Source: a virus. Taken from it: 39,074 nucleotides of DNA. Shown here piece after piece: positions 14,862-21,962 of the stretch. The notes beneath the pieces are model-generated. The model did not search any database, had not been told where the DNA came from, and saw only the letters and a program-made list of their open reading frames with translations. The stretch spans positions 1 to 39,074 of IMG/VR virus record IMGVR_UViG_3300028031_000007; one strand, 5' to 3'. Made by a program: the position numbers and the translations under genes. The stretch's first letter is position 1. Every line of letters begins with the position of its first letter.

Positions 14862-15416
14862 TTAAGCTAATTGCACAGCCAATCTGCGCGCTGCGAGTGA
14901 CTGCCATTGATCCAATATATAGTTTATTTGCTTTTCATGCTTAACCCACTTTCTACGGTAGCTGCTATCACTGATATTAGATAAGCATGCCTTTGCCACT
15001 ACTGTGTGTTTCTGATTGCCAGTGCCGTTGCATGATATGCAGAGTCGTCTAAACCCGTCTTCACCTTTGCCATTGCAGTCGAAACACTTTGCCGGAGCTA
15101 TGTTTTGCCTCACTATCATATTTACAAATCTGCCTAGCCTATCTTCATTGAATCTATCGCCTGAGTTTTTCGGGTCAATTTCTAAACAGAACTGTATTAT
15201 TCTCTGAATGCTACCCTCCTGCAATGCGCGCTCCTGATCTTCGCCACACATAGAGAATTTCACTCTGATGAAGTGCGATGCGTATTTGTGTAGTTTAGAG
15301 TATGCTAAACCACCGGCAATATCCTCTGGCTTAATGCCACCAAAACCACCCGATATTGTATCGGTCTTCTGAGACTTGGCGTTTAGCATTGATAGTCTGG
15401 CTAGTTGGTTACTCAT
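14862..15416 (-). CDS. Q-like late antiterminator with DnaJ-type zinc finger
   Basis: This encodes 184 aa. Residues 111-133 hold CFDCNGKG and CISCNGTG, two CxxCxGxG units as in the zinc finger of phage Q-type antitermination proteins. The flanks are helical and basic (SSYRRKWVKHEKQ). Q binds near the late promoter, loads on RNA polymerase and lets it pass terminators. The last position in the nin-like operon, followed by promoter, terminator and tRNAs, supports the call. An unrelated zinc-finger protein is the alternative. Confidence 0.7.
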   Translation of the reverse strand: MSNQLARLSMLNAKSQKTDTISGGFGGIKPEDIAGGLAYSKLHKYASHFIRVKFSMCGEDQERALQEGSIQRIIQFCLEIDPKNSGDRFNEDRLGRFVNMIVRQNIAPAKCFDCNGKGEDGFRRLCISCNGTGNQKHTVVAKACLSNISDSSYRRKWVKHEKQINYILDQWQSLAARRLAVQLA

Positions 15417-15634
15417 TTAGTTTTTCGCCTCCCATCTGAATCAACCGCGAAATAACTGCACAACTCAGCCGCCCTTCGCTCCCTGTTTTTTATGTCTTTG
15501 CGAAGATCGTAGACCATATAACCAATCACTCCAGCAGCTAAGGCATTAAACGACCCCAACGCAGTGTTGCCAACATACATATTTAATACAGCCAAAACTA
15601 TATTCAATATTAAAAACGTTACCATAAATTTCAT
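15413..15634 (-). CDS. Two-helix membrane protein
   Basis: This encodes 73 aa. Residues 2-20 and 27-44 are hydrophobic (FMVTFLILNIVLAVLNMYV; SFNALAAGVIGYMVYDL), then a basic tail. It overlaps the Q-like gene by 4 nt. Function unknown. Confidence 0.6.
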   Translation of the reverse strand: MKFMVTFLILNIVLAVLNMYVGNTALGSFNALAAGVIGYMVYDLRKDIKNRERRAAELCSYFAVDSDGRRKTK

Positions 15635-15825
15635 TTGTAAATCCTCCGGTGTTTTTTAAGCCGCTGCATTAACCCTAAACGGCTCATTTTAAGCTTACAT
15701 GCTTCTCTTGTGTAGTAGCTGGATATCTGATGTTTTTCAAACTTACTTGCACCATCAATTATCTTACGCGCTACAGTTTCGTCAATTTCGGGCGGTCTGG
15801 CTATGTCTAGTAGGGTGTGAGTCAT
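15631..15825 (-). CDS. Small basic protein, possible DNA binder
   Basis: This encodes 64 aa. Residues 35-60 are basic and helical (YYTREACKLKMSRLGLMQRL), with a possible HTH look, but I cannot name a family. Overlaps both neighbours by 4 nt. Confidence 0.6.
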   Translation of the reverse strand: MTHTLLDIARPPEIDETVARKIIDGASKFEKHQISSYYTREACKLKMSRLGLMQRLKKHRRIYK

Positions 15826-15980
15826 TGTTGGTTCTCTAAAAACAACTGAATCATAAACACAATTCCAGCACCCAATATTGCGCTTGATATCGAATGTTCT
15901 GGGTGCGTAGTTATGTTTGCAATTAACCCAGATAAAGCCACTATAAAAGTAATTACTGCCATTGTTTTCATATACTTCAT
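15822..15980 (-). CDS. Two-helix membrane microprotein
   Basis: This encodes 52 aa. Residues 6-22 (TMAVITFIVALSGLIANI) and 32-48 (SAILGAGIVFMIQLFL) are hydrophobic. ATGA-type overlaps link it to both neighbours. Function unknown. Confidence 0.6.
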   Translation of the reverse strand: MKYMKTMAVITFIVALSGLIANITTHPEHSISSAILGAGIVFMIQLFLENQQ

Positions 15981-16192
15981 TTTATCACCTCATAGGTTGG
16001 TGGGCTGTTGGGGTTTCTTAGTTCTTCTAGGATTATTCTAGCTTGCTCTTCGTCTGTTTGACAATGTCTATAATTTGCATTAGGCCACCAGTGCGCAATA
16101 GTATAATCGTAGAATTCGTGATCTCTTACATGCTCATTGTATCGTCTAACCCCGTACTTGCCGTTGCTGAACTTGATCAGGTTGTATTTCAC
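15977..16192 (-). CDS. Hypothetical protein
   Basis: This encodes 71 aa, starting at GTG (16192) and overlapping the previous stop. It opens with 'KYNLIKFSNGKYGVRRYNEH', a pattern common in small phage proteins of unknown role, and is rich in aromatic residues. Soluble, no metal-binding motif. Confidence 0.65.
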   Translation of the reverse strand: MKYNLIKFSNGKYGVRRYNEHVRDHEFYDYTIAHWWPNANYRHCQTDEEQARIILEELRNPNSPPTYEVIK

Positions 16193-16431
16193 AGCTTTAC
16201 CCGCTGCGTTTCTCTTTGCAGAAATTTCTCAGGGTTACGATGGTGTTGCTTATGCGCCCCCGGCGGGTCAATAAACCTTATTCTATACACCGGCGGAGTC
16301 ATGACCGTTCCATCGTCCATTTCTAATATTGCTTTAGGGCAAGGGCTTTCCAAGCCTATATATTGAATAAATACACCCCTTAAGGTTTCTTTGCCATTCT
16401 TGAATTCACAATGTCGTCTTTTATTGTTCAT
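16189..16431 (-). CDS. Hypothetical protein
   Basis: This encodes 80 aa. 'GVFIQYIGLESPCPKAILEM' followed by 'DDGTVMTPPVYRIRFIDPP' suggests a small beta-barrel-like fold. Overlaps both neighbours by 4 nt. No family recognised. Confidence 0.65.
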   Translation of the reverse strand: MNNKRRHCEFKNGKETLRGVFIQYIGLESPCPKAILEMDDGTVMTPPVYRIRFIDPPGAHKQHHRNPEKFLQRETQRVKL

Positions 16432-16613
16432 CGCTCTTTCTCTATGTCAGATAGTTCTTTGATTGGTAGCATTGTTTCTGTGTGGTCTTTTATTGCCTGT
16501 TCAACCACGCTGAAACAATTATTATATATCTCCATCCATACAATTTCTGTCATTTCGTGCTTGTTTAGGGTGCGCTCTATGGCTTCCATGTAACTGCTTA
16601 CTTTATCTTTCAT
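16428..16613 (-). CDS. Hypothetical helical protein
   Basis: This encodes 61 aa, all helical and charged (MKDKVSSYMEAIERTLNKHE and on). Coupled at both ends by 4-nt overlaps. Function unknown. Confidence 0.6.
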   Translation of the reverse strand: MKDKVSSYMEAIERTLNKHEMTEIVWMEIYNNCFSVVEQAIKDHTETMLPIKELSDIEKER

Positions 16614-16825
16614 AGTGACTCCAGTAGGGCTTGCTTTGTGGGGAATGGGTAGCTTATTTTAGTCTCTGTAGTAGCTCCCTTGCATTTGTGCGCGACAAAG
16701 AATGAGAGAATAACAACATCATGATTAAGAGTTACAGACCTCCTAACAACTTTAGCTTTATGCGCTTCCTCATCGTACATATACCAAACCTCATCGCCTA
16801 TGTTGAACTCTGTTTCAATCTTCAT
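16610..16825 (-). CDS. Tandem paralogue A
   Basis: This encodes 71 aa. It begins MKIETEFNIGDEVWYM and ends PTKQALLESL, matching the start (MKIETNGCKIGDKVWHL) and end (PTKQQLLESL) of the next gene. 'IGDEVW' is the usual opening of small SH3-like barrels. The middle halves differ. Function unknown. Confidence 0.7.
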   Translation of the reverse strand: MKIETEFNIGDEVWYMYDEEAHKAKVVRRSVTLNHDVVILSFFVAHKCKGATTETKISYPFPTKQALLESL

Positions 16826-17043
16826 AATGACTCCAAAAGTTGCTGCTTTGTGGGGTGCGCGTTGCTGGTGTATATGATGTCTCTATTATCCCATGATTTT
16901 GGCGGAGTTACCCAATATGTAATACATGTTTTCTCCTTGCTAGTAGTCGCAACCATTTGCTCTAATTCAGTGCAATACGCAGTATTTCCGACCAAGTGCC
17001 AAACCTTGTCGCCTATCTTACAGCCGTTAGTTTCAATCTTCAT
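16822..17043 (-). CDS. Tandem paralogue B
   Basis: This encodes 73 aa. It shares both ends with paralogue A, but the central region (residues 18-60) is unrelated in sequence, as expected after duplication and divergence of the binding face. A CAGGAG element lies upstream of the ATG. Function unknown. Confidence 0.7.
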   Translation of the reverse strand: MKIETNGCKIGDKVWHLVGNTAYCTELEQMVATTSKEKTCITYWVTPPKSWDNRDIIYTSNAHPTKQQLLESL

Positions 17044-17091
17044 TTTTTAGCATCTCCTGAATTGTCATAAGTGCAGGTGTCGTTTCATTCG

Positions 17092-17247
17092 TTAATTCCT
17101 TAGCGTTGTATGTGAGGTTCTATGGTTATGGCAATATCCGCTTTCATGCAAAGTTTTAGCGCGGCACCCTCTGCGCCACAAAACCGACATACCATGACCA
17201 GCCCACTTTTTTTCGATGGTGCCTTTACACTTATCTGCCTTCTTCAT
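17092..17247 (-). CDS. Small Cys/His-rich protein
   Basis: This encodes 51 aa: MKKADKCKGTIEKKWAGHGM, then two further Cys (CRAK, YCHNH) and several His. A zinc-binding knuckle is possible. Its ATG overlaps the NinG stop by 4 nt. Function unknown. Confidence 0.55.
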   Translation of the reverse strand: MKKADKCKGTIEKKWAGHGMSVLWRRGCRAKTLHESGYCHNHRTSHTTLRN

Positions 17248-17807
17248 TGCCTAAACCTCCTCATTCGTTTTCGGATTACTCTGCGGTATCGTTTTAAATA
17301 CTCAATCGTGTACGTGATTGGCTCGTGGTGGGCTTGTAACCAATCTAGTCTTGCTTGACCAAACCTAGCTACTATCCCGCGCTTCTGACCTTCTATGTTG
17401 CCAGCCCTGAATCCGTTGCAGTTTCGACACTGTCCGTGCAAATTATTTAAGTTCAGTTGCAATTCAGGATGTGCGCCCACAGTCTTAAAATGACCGCCGT
17501 CCCATCTTGTTAAGTGAGCATCGTTTTGATCGTAGAAACCCACACCGCATGATATACAATGTTTGTCCATATCCCTAAGTGCGGCATATTCCTGAGCTAC
17601 TTTGCGGGTCTCTCTCACCCAATGAGGCGCGCCTTTAACCTTTTCTTTTCGCGCTCGATTGCGTTTCTTTTCAAGCCGTTCAGACGTTGCTTTAGTTTTA
17701 GCTTTACCTTTGTCGGTATCAAGCCATGCCTTAGCGCACTCCCATCCGCACGTTTTGCCGCGAATATCATAGTTTGGCTTCTTACACATAATACAAAGTT
17801 TAGTCAT
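17244..17807 (-). CDS. ninG: NinG/Rap-like recombination endonuclease
   Basis: This encodes 187 aa from the ATG at 17807 (the frame opens at GTG 17813). 'HCISCGVGFYDQND' and 'WDGGHFKTVGAHPELQLNLN' with 'NLHGQCRNCNGFRAGNIEG' (each quoted in part) match the lambda NinG family: paired Cys, then a GAHPEL...N.H.QC..CN core. Lambda NinG (Rap) resolves Holliday junctions and D-loops. It has an N-terminal CxxC (residues 5-8) and a basic linker at 35-60. It pairs functionally with the RecT-like gene on the other strand. Lies in the nin-like region ahead of Q. Confidence 0.88.
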   Translation of the reverse strand: MTKLCIMCKKPNYDIRGKTCGWECAKAWLDTDKGKAKTKATSERLEKKRNRARKEKVKGAPHWVRETRKVAQEYAALRDMDKHCISCGVGFYDQNDAHLTRWDGGHFKTVGAHPELQLNLNNLHGQCRNCNGFRAGNIEGQKRGIVARFGQARLDWLQAHHEPITYTIEYLKRYRRVIRKRMRRFRQ

Positions 17808-17828
17808 TAACACTTATCCATTCATTAC

Positions 17829-18398
17829 TCATTGCATAAACCCATGCAATCCTCTTGATTCATGCCGTAATTTTCTTAGCGCCTTCTGTTCAATTTGTCT
17901 AATTCTTTCTCTGGTCACTCCTTCTGAGCTTGCTATGCTGTCAAAAGTTTCTCCGTCCACTGACCGCCTAGTTACAATATCCCTTTCCCTGTCAGTAAGC
18001 ATTCCAAGGGCGTTGCTCATGGCTGTTTTTACTAAGGATTTTTCTTCAATCTTTTCTAGCATTATATCAGGCTGGTTGTTTGATTCTATATATCCCGCTA
18101 TCTCGCTAGATGATAGTTGAACCGTAGTTTTGTTGTCTATAATTGGTCTCTGTATTTGCTGATCATTGAATAACTCTGATGGCATGGCGTTTATAAATAC
18201 ACATAAATTAGCAACACCCTGATTAAGCTCCCCGTTTCTAAGGTAGGGTGATTTTTTCATATTAATCAAGTTGACTAAAAGGCTGTAACTTATACCTGCC
18301 TGAGCAGCAAAAATCCCTCCTGTTCTATGCCCTGCGCCCTCAATTGCACTTAATAGAAGATTGTTTCTAATCTTGGAATCTATTCTATACTCGTTCAT
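17829..18398 (-). CDS. XRE-like HTH fused to sigma70 region 4
   Basis: This encodes 189 aa. Residues 134-178 (LTDRERDIVTRRSVDGETFD and 'GVTRERIRQIEQKALRKLRH') are a textbook sigma70 region 4, the -35-binding HTH. Residues 27-77 ('GGIFAAQAGISYSLLVNLIN' and on) look like an XRE-type HTH. Regions 1-3 are absent, so it cannot be a full sigma factor. It may guide polymerase or act as a regulator of phage promoters. It sits between NinG and the 141-aa gene with short gaps. Confidence 0.75.
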   Translation of the reverse strand: MNEYRIDSKIRNNLLLSAIEGAGHRTGGIFAAQAGISYSLLVNLINMKKSPYLRNGELNQGVANLCVFINAMPSELFNDQQIQRPIIDNKTTVQLSSSEIAGYIESNNQPDIMLEKIEEKSLVKTAMSNALGMLTDRERDIVTRRSVDGETFDSIASSEGVTRERIRQIEQKALRKLRHESRGLHGFMQ

Positions 18399-18820
18399 TG
18401 TTTAGCCTCAAAGTCTTTTCGGTTGGGAAAGTTCATGCCGATACCAAATATATTGCTAGTATGCCGGTTTAATATCTCGTAGACCTTTACCACTTCGTCA
18501 CGGTCTAATTGTGTTGTAGATTCTTTGTCAAACATTGCAACTTGAATTGGTCGCCAAAGGTTGTTCTTTGCGCTGATTAAATCCCAGTCTCGATCTACCG
18601 CTTGAGCCAGTACCTGTTGTATAGTCCAGCCTCCATCATTTAGAGCCTCAGATAATAATCTCATGTAAACGTGTATAGCTTTCTGCTGCTGTAACGTGTA
18701 CGCGTGTGGCAGCTTGTTTAACGTCATACTGTACATTCCGTTAAGTTCAATTTTTGCGAGGTATTCAAGCGCTTCTGTTAGCCTGTCGGGGCTGTTTAAA
18801 TGGACTGTGATCTTATTCAT
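18395..18820 (-). CDS. Conserved phage protein of nin-like region
   Basis: This encodes 141 aa from the ATG at 18820. 'LPHAYTLQQQKAIHVYMRLL' and 'LWRPIQVAMFDKESTTQLDR' followed by 'VVKVYEILNRHTSNIFGI' recall a conserved phage protein placed near recombination genes. It sits where lambda has ninB, but I cannot confirm NinB homology. No catalytic motif seen. Confidence 0.6.
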   Translation of the reverse strand: MNKITVHLNSPDRLTEALEYLAKIELNGMYSMTLNKLPHAYTLQQQKAIHVYMRLLSEALNDGGWTIQQVLAQAVDRDWDLISAKNNLWRPIQVAMFDKESTTQLDRDEVVKVYEILNRHTSNIFGIGMNFPNRKDFEAKQ

Positions 18821-18844
18821 CACCACCCCTTGTCTTGATTGCTT

Positions 18845-19342
18845 TCATTGAACATGCTTCCAAAGCCTGCCTAATTTAATACCGAGAATACATGATCTGG
18901 AAACTCCGAATAAATCAGCTATTTTGTATTGAGATAAAATGCCATCTTTTAAAAGCTCTTTGATTTCTAACACTTGGCATTCTTTTAGTTTAGATTGCCC
19001 GTTTTTTTCGCCAGTGTTGTTAGCCAGCCCAGTTTTAAATGCATGGTGCATGTTTTCTTTATGAGTACACCATTCGAGATTAGATATATCGTTATTCAGT
19101 TTTACACCGTCAATATGATTAATTTCTGGCTTACGCTGCGGGTTATCAATATATGTTTGTGCTATCAATCTGTGAACTCTGTGCGGGTTTGTTTTTCCAG
19201 AATAACTGAACGAGACCATATAATAACCAGTGCTGCTAACGTACTGGCTTTTTATATGCTTGTTGTTCTTGTTTCTGATAACCCCGCTTTTACTTATCTC
19301 GTAGCGGGGGTGTTTGGGTATTTCTGCGTAGTGGATACTCAT
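18845..19342 (-). CDS. Free-standing HNH endonuclease
   Basis: This encodes 165 aa. Residues 8-25 (IPKHPRYEISKSGVIRN) are a NUMOD4-type motif. Residues 54-100 contain the HNH fold: HRVHRLIAQTY, EINHIDG, NLEWCTHKENMHHAF. Residues 120-162 form an HTH DNA-binding tail. This is the plan of mobile homing endonucleases. It lies between the methyltransferase and the 141-aa gene with short gaps, unlike the overlapping neighbours, as expected of an inserted gene. Confidence 0.88.
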   Translation of the reverse strand: MSIHYAEIPKHPRYEISKSGVIRNKNNKHIKSQYVSSTGYYMVSFSYSGKTNPHRVHRLIAQTYIDNPQRKPEINHIDGVKLNNDISNLEWCTHKENMHHAFKTGLANNTGEKNGQSKLKECQVLEIKELLKDGILSQYKIADLFGVSRSCILGIKLGRLWKHVQ

Positions 19343-19362
19343 ACATCAATCATAGTGTGTAT

Positions 19363-19995
19363 CTAAAACATTATCAACTGTTTTTTATGGTTATCTAACC
19401 TTTCTTTTCCTGCGTTAAAATAATCCTTATCTATCTCGCAACAAACAGCATCAAATCCACCGTTATGACAAGCCAGCATACTGCTCATGGAGCCGCCGTG
19501 TGTGTCAAGTATACGGTCTCCATGCTCTGCGTAACTGACTAGTAACCATTCGTATAGCCTTACGGGTTTCTGGGTTTCGTGTATACGGTCTAACTGATTA
19601 GGGCTGTGCTTAAATATCCTTGTCCCTCCTGACGACACCCAAGCATACTCGCACTCAGCAAAGCTCCTGCCATACATGGTATCCCCCTTGTCCCATATAG
19701 CAAAATATTTGCTGCATGGAAGATTAAAATAATTGCCTCCCCATATTATCTGCCTTTTGCTAACTCTAACAGCCTCGGAAAAGTAACTGTCGTCAGGAAC
19801 GCGCATATCCCAATCCTTGCTTTTATTTGGCTTTATCGTCTGCCTCGATCCCATGTTCATGGCTGTGACGTTAATCCCATAAGGAGGGTCAGCGATTAAT
19901 AAATCAAACTCATTCTCTGAACACGATTTTAGATAGTCCATGCAATCCATGTGCAATAGCTCAATCTTACCGTTAGGACTTTTGTAACTTTTCAC
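19363..19995 (-). CDS. DNA N4/N6 methyltransferase
   Basis: This encodes 210 aa. The catalytic motif DPPYG is at 36-40, with NPCSKY-like and TQKP (141-144) motifs behind it. The S-adenosylmethionine motif near the end reads ILDTHGGSMSS (162-172) in place of the usual FxGxG, a form seen in phage methylases. It would modify adenine N6 or cytosine N4, probably to evade host restriction. It starts at GTG (19995) with GAGG upstream and overlaps the 58-aa gene. Confidence 0.85.
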   Translation of the reverse strand: MKSYKSPNGKIELLHMDCMDYLKSCSENEFDLLIADPPYGINVTAMNMGSRQTIKPNKSKDWDMRVPDDSYFSEAVRVSKRQIIWGGNYFNLPCSKYFAIWDKGDTMYGRSFAECEYAWVSSGGTRIFKHSPNQLDRIHETQKPVRLYEWLLVSYAEHGDRILDTHGGSMSSMLACHNGGFDAVCCEIDKDYFNAGKERLDNHKKQLIMF

Positions 19996-20149
19996 GCTTC
20001 ATAGCCTCCACATAGTCGCTGTAGCTCTCGCCGTAGTTCTTAAACCACCATTGTCGCCACGTTGATTTATCTTTGCGTAGAGCGTCAATGTATTCATATT
20101 TGTGTATGTCGCGAGCGAGGCATAGCTTTTTGTGTTCATGATGATTCAC
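19973..20149 (-). CDS. Small hypothetical protein
   Basis: This encodes 58 aa, starting at GTG (20149) which overlaps the stop of the gene upstream by 14 nt. A longer frame exists but would run deep into that gene. Rich in His, Tyr and Trp ('STWRQWWFKNYGESYSDYVE'). Function unknown. Confidence 0.55.
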   Translation of the reverse strand: MNHHEHKKLCLARDIHKYEYIDALRKDKSTWRQWWFKNYGESYSDYVEAMKREKLQKS

Positions 20150-20618
20150 GCAATTCCTTAGCCTTGTCCGCTGATATTTCTTTCTCTGTACCGTCCTCAA
20201 ACCTGATGGTCTCAGTTGTCTTGGCGTGGCGTACTTGATCCCATGATGTAATGGTTCCGCGTTCCTCAAACATACACAAATACCTCTTTGAGAATATATG
20301 GCTTAAATTAGCATCCTTAGAATCAGCTATATAAACCATGTCGTGATGACACCAAGCGCAATCTCCGTTATCTTTGCCTTCAATCTTATCGCCTAGCTTG
20401 AACTCTGGTTGTTCTGGTTCTGCTAGTTCTAAGTTGTCGAGACAGATAGATATTCCATGATTGTGTAATTTATGTCTGAAATACGGACATGATGATCTAT
20501 CATCACGACCCAGCGTGACCCGATCAGACACATTATAATAAGTTGATCTATGCATGTGAGTCACAACAAAAACAGTATCTTTATCCGCATTGTGGAATTT
20601 CTTTTGGAATGGTGTCAT
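20136..20618 (-). CDS. Hypothetical protein with Cys pairs
   Basis: This encodes 160 aa. 'FKLGDKIEGKDNGDCAWCHHDM' has CxxCHH, possibly zinc-binding, around residue 85. The FKLGDKI segment resembles the opening of paralogues A and B at 16610-17043. Acidic C-terminus (EKEISADKAKELRE). Function unknown. Confidence 0.6.
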   Translation of the reverse strand: MTPFQKKFHNADKDTVFVVTHMHRSTYYNVSDRVTLGRDDRSSCPYFRHKLHNHGISICLDNLELAEPEQPEFKLGDKIEGKDNGDCAWCHHDMVYIADSKDANLSHIFSKRYLCMFEERGTITSWDQVRHAKTTETIRFEDGTEKEISADKAKELRESS

Positions 20619-20630
20619 TGTTCTATCCGG

Positions 20631-20867
20631 TTAATGGTTTCGCTTGTACTCGCAGATTACTTGAGCAACGTATTTTGAGGTAAGGCCTTCTTCTTGGCTA
20701 GCAACCTCATCATAATATTCCCCTTTGGAGCCAAGCCATTTAGTCATATTCTTCACTAGCTTGCTTACCGTTGTTCCGTTGAGCTTCTTCTTGCTAGCAA
20801 CTCGGCGGCTGGTTTCTTTATCGTGCTGACCCATTTCGGGGATGGCTGTTAGTGCGTGGTAGTTCAT
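20631..20867 (-). CDS. Hypothetical protein
   Basis: This encodes 78 aa, basic and helical, with 'SRRVASKKKLNGTTVSKLVK' and 'EEGLTSKYVAQVICEY'. It may contain a small HTH or regulator fold. Four-nt overlap with the gene upstream. Function unknown. Confidence 0.6.
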   Translation of the reverse strand: MNYHALTAIPEMGQHDKETSRRVASKKKLNGTTVSKLVKNMTKWLGSKGEYYDEVASQEEGLTSKYVAQVICEYKRNH

Positions 20868-21073
20868 GATTCTCCCTCAGTCTGTTGTAATAGTTGAATC
20901 TTGCCGCTACATATATAAATTGCAGTAAGCCAATTCTGAAATGCACTTGCGTTTGCGTTGTGTTGTAGCTCTGCTTCACCAAGTCCAGCTTTATTAGCAA
21001 GTTCAGATAACTTAAATTCATTTCTCATAAACGTTTTTAAAATCTGTTCTGGATCGGTAATTATTTCCATCAT
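20864..21073 (-). CDS. Hypothetical protein
   Basis: This encodes 69 aa. 'FMRNEFKLSELANKAGLGEA' could be an HTH start, but no second helix is convincing. Ends with 'GKIQLLQQTEGES', similar to the end of the 119-aa gene (DRIKLIQQTTEE), hinting at a shared origin. Coupled by 4-nt overlaps. Confidence 0.6.
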   Translation of the reverse strand: MMEIITDPEQILKTFMRNEFKLSELANKAGLGEAELQHNANASAFQNWLTAIYICSGKIQLLQQTEGES

Positions 21074-21429
21074 TCCTCAGTAGTCTGTTGTATTAGTTTA
21101 ATCCGGTCTCCGCACTTGCAGTACATGCCGTTTACGCCTTCTTGTTCTGTAGCAGTTAACCCACTGGAGTCACCACATCCAGTATCATACATTTCCAAAT
21201 ATCCGCAACTGAAACCGCTCGCAGTCCAAGCACACTCACCCACAAGGCGGTATTCAAGGTCACTACCCTTCATCCTCTCAGCTTGCTGTCTTTCAAGCTC
21301 CTTAATCAACTCATCCCTATCTGCTATCATTTCATCTTCTGTTTTGCTATATCTAAAAGAATCATCTTCCTGCCATTTTTTAAGTTTCTCTTCATCATTA
21401 AGAATATTTGAAGGTATCATTGGTTTCAT
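21070..21429 (-). CDS. Hypothetical Cys-rich protein
   Basis: This encodes 119 aa. Residues 1-58 are charged helix (DEEKLKKWQEDD, IADRDELIKELERQQAER). The last half has five Cys with CxC near the end (MYCKCGDRIK). Metal binding is possible. No family recognised. Confidence 0.6.
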   Translation of the reverse strand: MKPMIPSNILNDEEKLKKWQEDDSFRYSKTEDEMIADRDELIKELERQQAERMKGSDLEYRLVGECAWTASGFSCGYLEMYDTGCGDSSGLTATEQEGVNGMYCKCGDRIKLIQQTTEE

Positions 21430-21605
21430 AATTCATCACCAGATTCATATTTCCAAGTGAACTCTTCATCACAAAGCTCGCACAACATCCAACCGATTGT
21501 TTGGACTACAGTGTGCTCACGATCACAATTTGGGCATTCTGCGATGTAGAAACCTAACTTGCTAAGCTCTACTCTCTTGCTTTTCGAAATGTCGTCTATG
21601 CTCAT
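21426..21605 (-). CDS. Small zinc-ribbon protein
   Basis: This encodes 59 aa. CPNC (24-27) and CELC (42-45) form a zinc-ribbon pair. ATGA-type overlaps with both neighbours. Such ribbons in phage small genes often bind nucleic acid or polymerase. Function unknown. Confidence 0.65.
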   Translation of the reverse strand: MSIDDISKSKRVELSKLGFYIAECPNCDREHTVVQTIGWMLCELCDEEFTWKYESGDEL

Positions 21606-21916
21606 GCTTGATCACCCGCAGTAATCCAGCCAGCTCCATTTCGAGTTTGGTCTGCTCTCGTCGTTTCGAGTTGTACTGAGCTATCAGCCATTCCCGATTC
21701 GGTTGGTGTAATTTGTCTAGTGCGATCATTTACAATGGTTGAAATTATAAAACCGTTCTTATTCAATCTAACAAGCATTTCTGATGCGGCGTTTTGCCAA
21801 ACTCCAAAATAGTCTGCTATCTCTTGAACAATTGGATGATAGCCGTAATCTTTTTTAAAGTTAAAGATAAAATCTATGTAGCTTTGTTGTATTGCTGTCG
21901 GTTTCTTATTTCTCAT
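21602..21916 (-). CDS. LexA-like winged-helix DNA-binding protein
   Basis: This encodes 104 aa. Residues 7-56 ('IQQSYIDFIFNFKKDYGYHP' then 'IVQEIADYFGVWQNAASEML') follow the LexA DNA-binding domain ('LLDFI...GYPPSVREIAE.LG..S..A...L..L...G'). The S24 peptidase half is absent and the last 45 residues are polar. It may act as a repressor not cleaved by RecA. Its own promoter ends so that the transcript begins at the ATG. Confidence 0.7.
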   Translation of the reverse strand: MRNKKPTAIQQSYIDFIFNFKKDYGYHPIVQEIADYFGVWQNAASEMLVRLNKNGFIISTIVNDRTRQITPTESGMADSSVQLETTRADQTRNGAGWITAGDQA

Positions 21917-21922
21917 AACGTA

Positions 21923-21951
21923 ACTGTACCATTTAACATTGTTGGTGTAAA
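21923..21951 (-). promoter_or_regulatory. Promoter of LexA-like gene, with palindrome
   Basis: TTTACA (21951-21946), 17-nt spacer, TACAGT (21928-21923). The predicted start, 21916, is the A of the ATG, giving a leaderless mRNA. The palindrome AAACATGTTT (21949-21958) overlaps the -35 and could be an autoregulatory operator. Confidence 0.55.
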
Positions 21952-21962
21952 CATGTTTTAAC

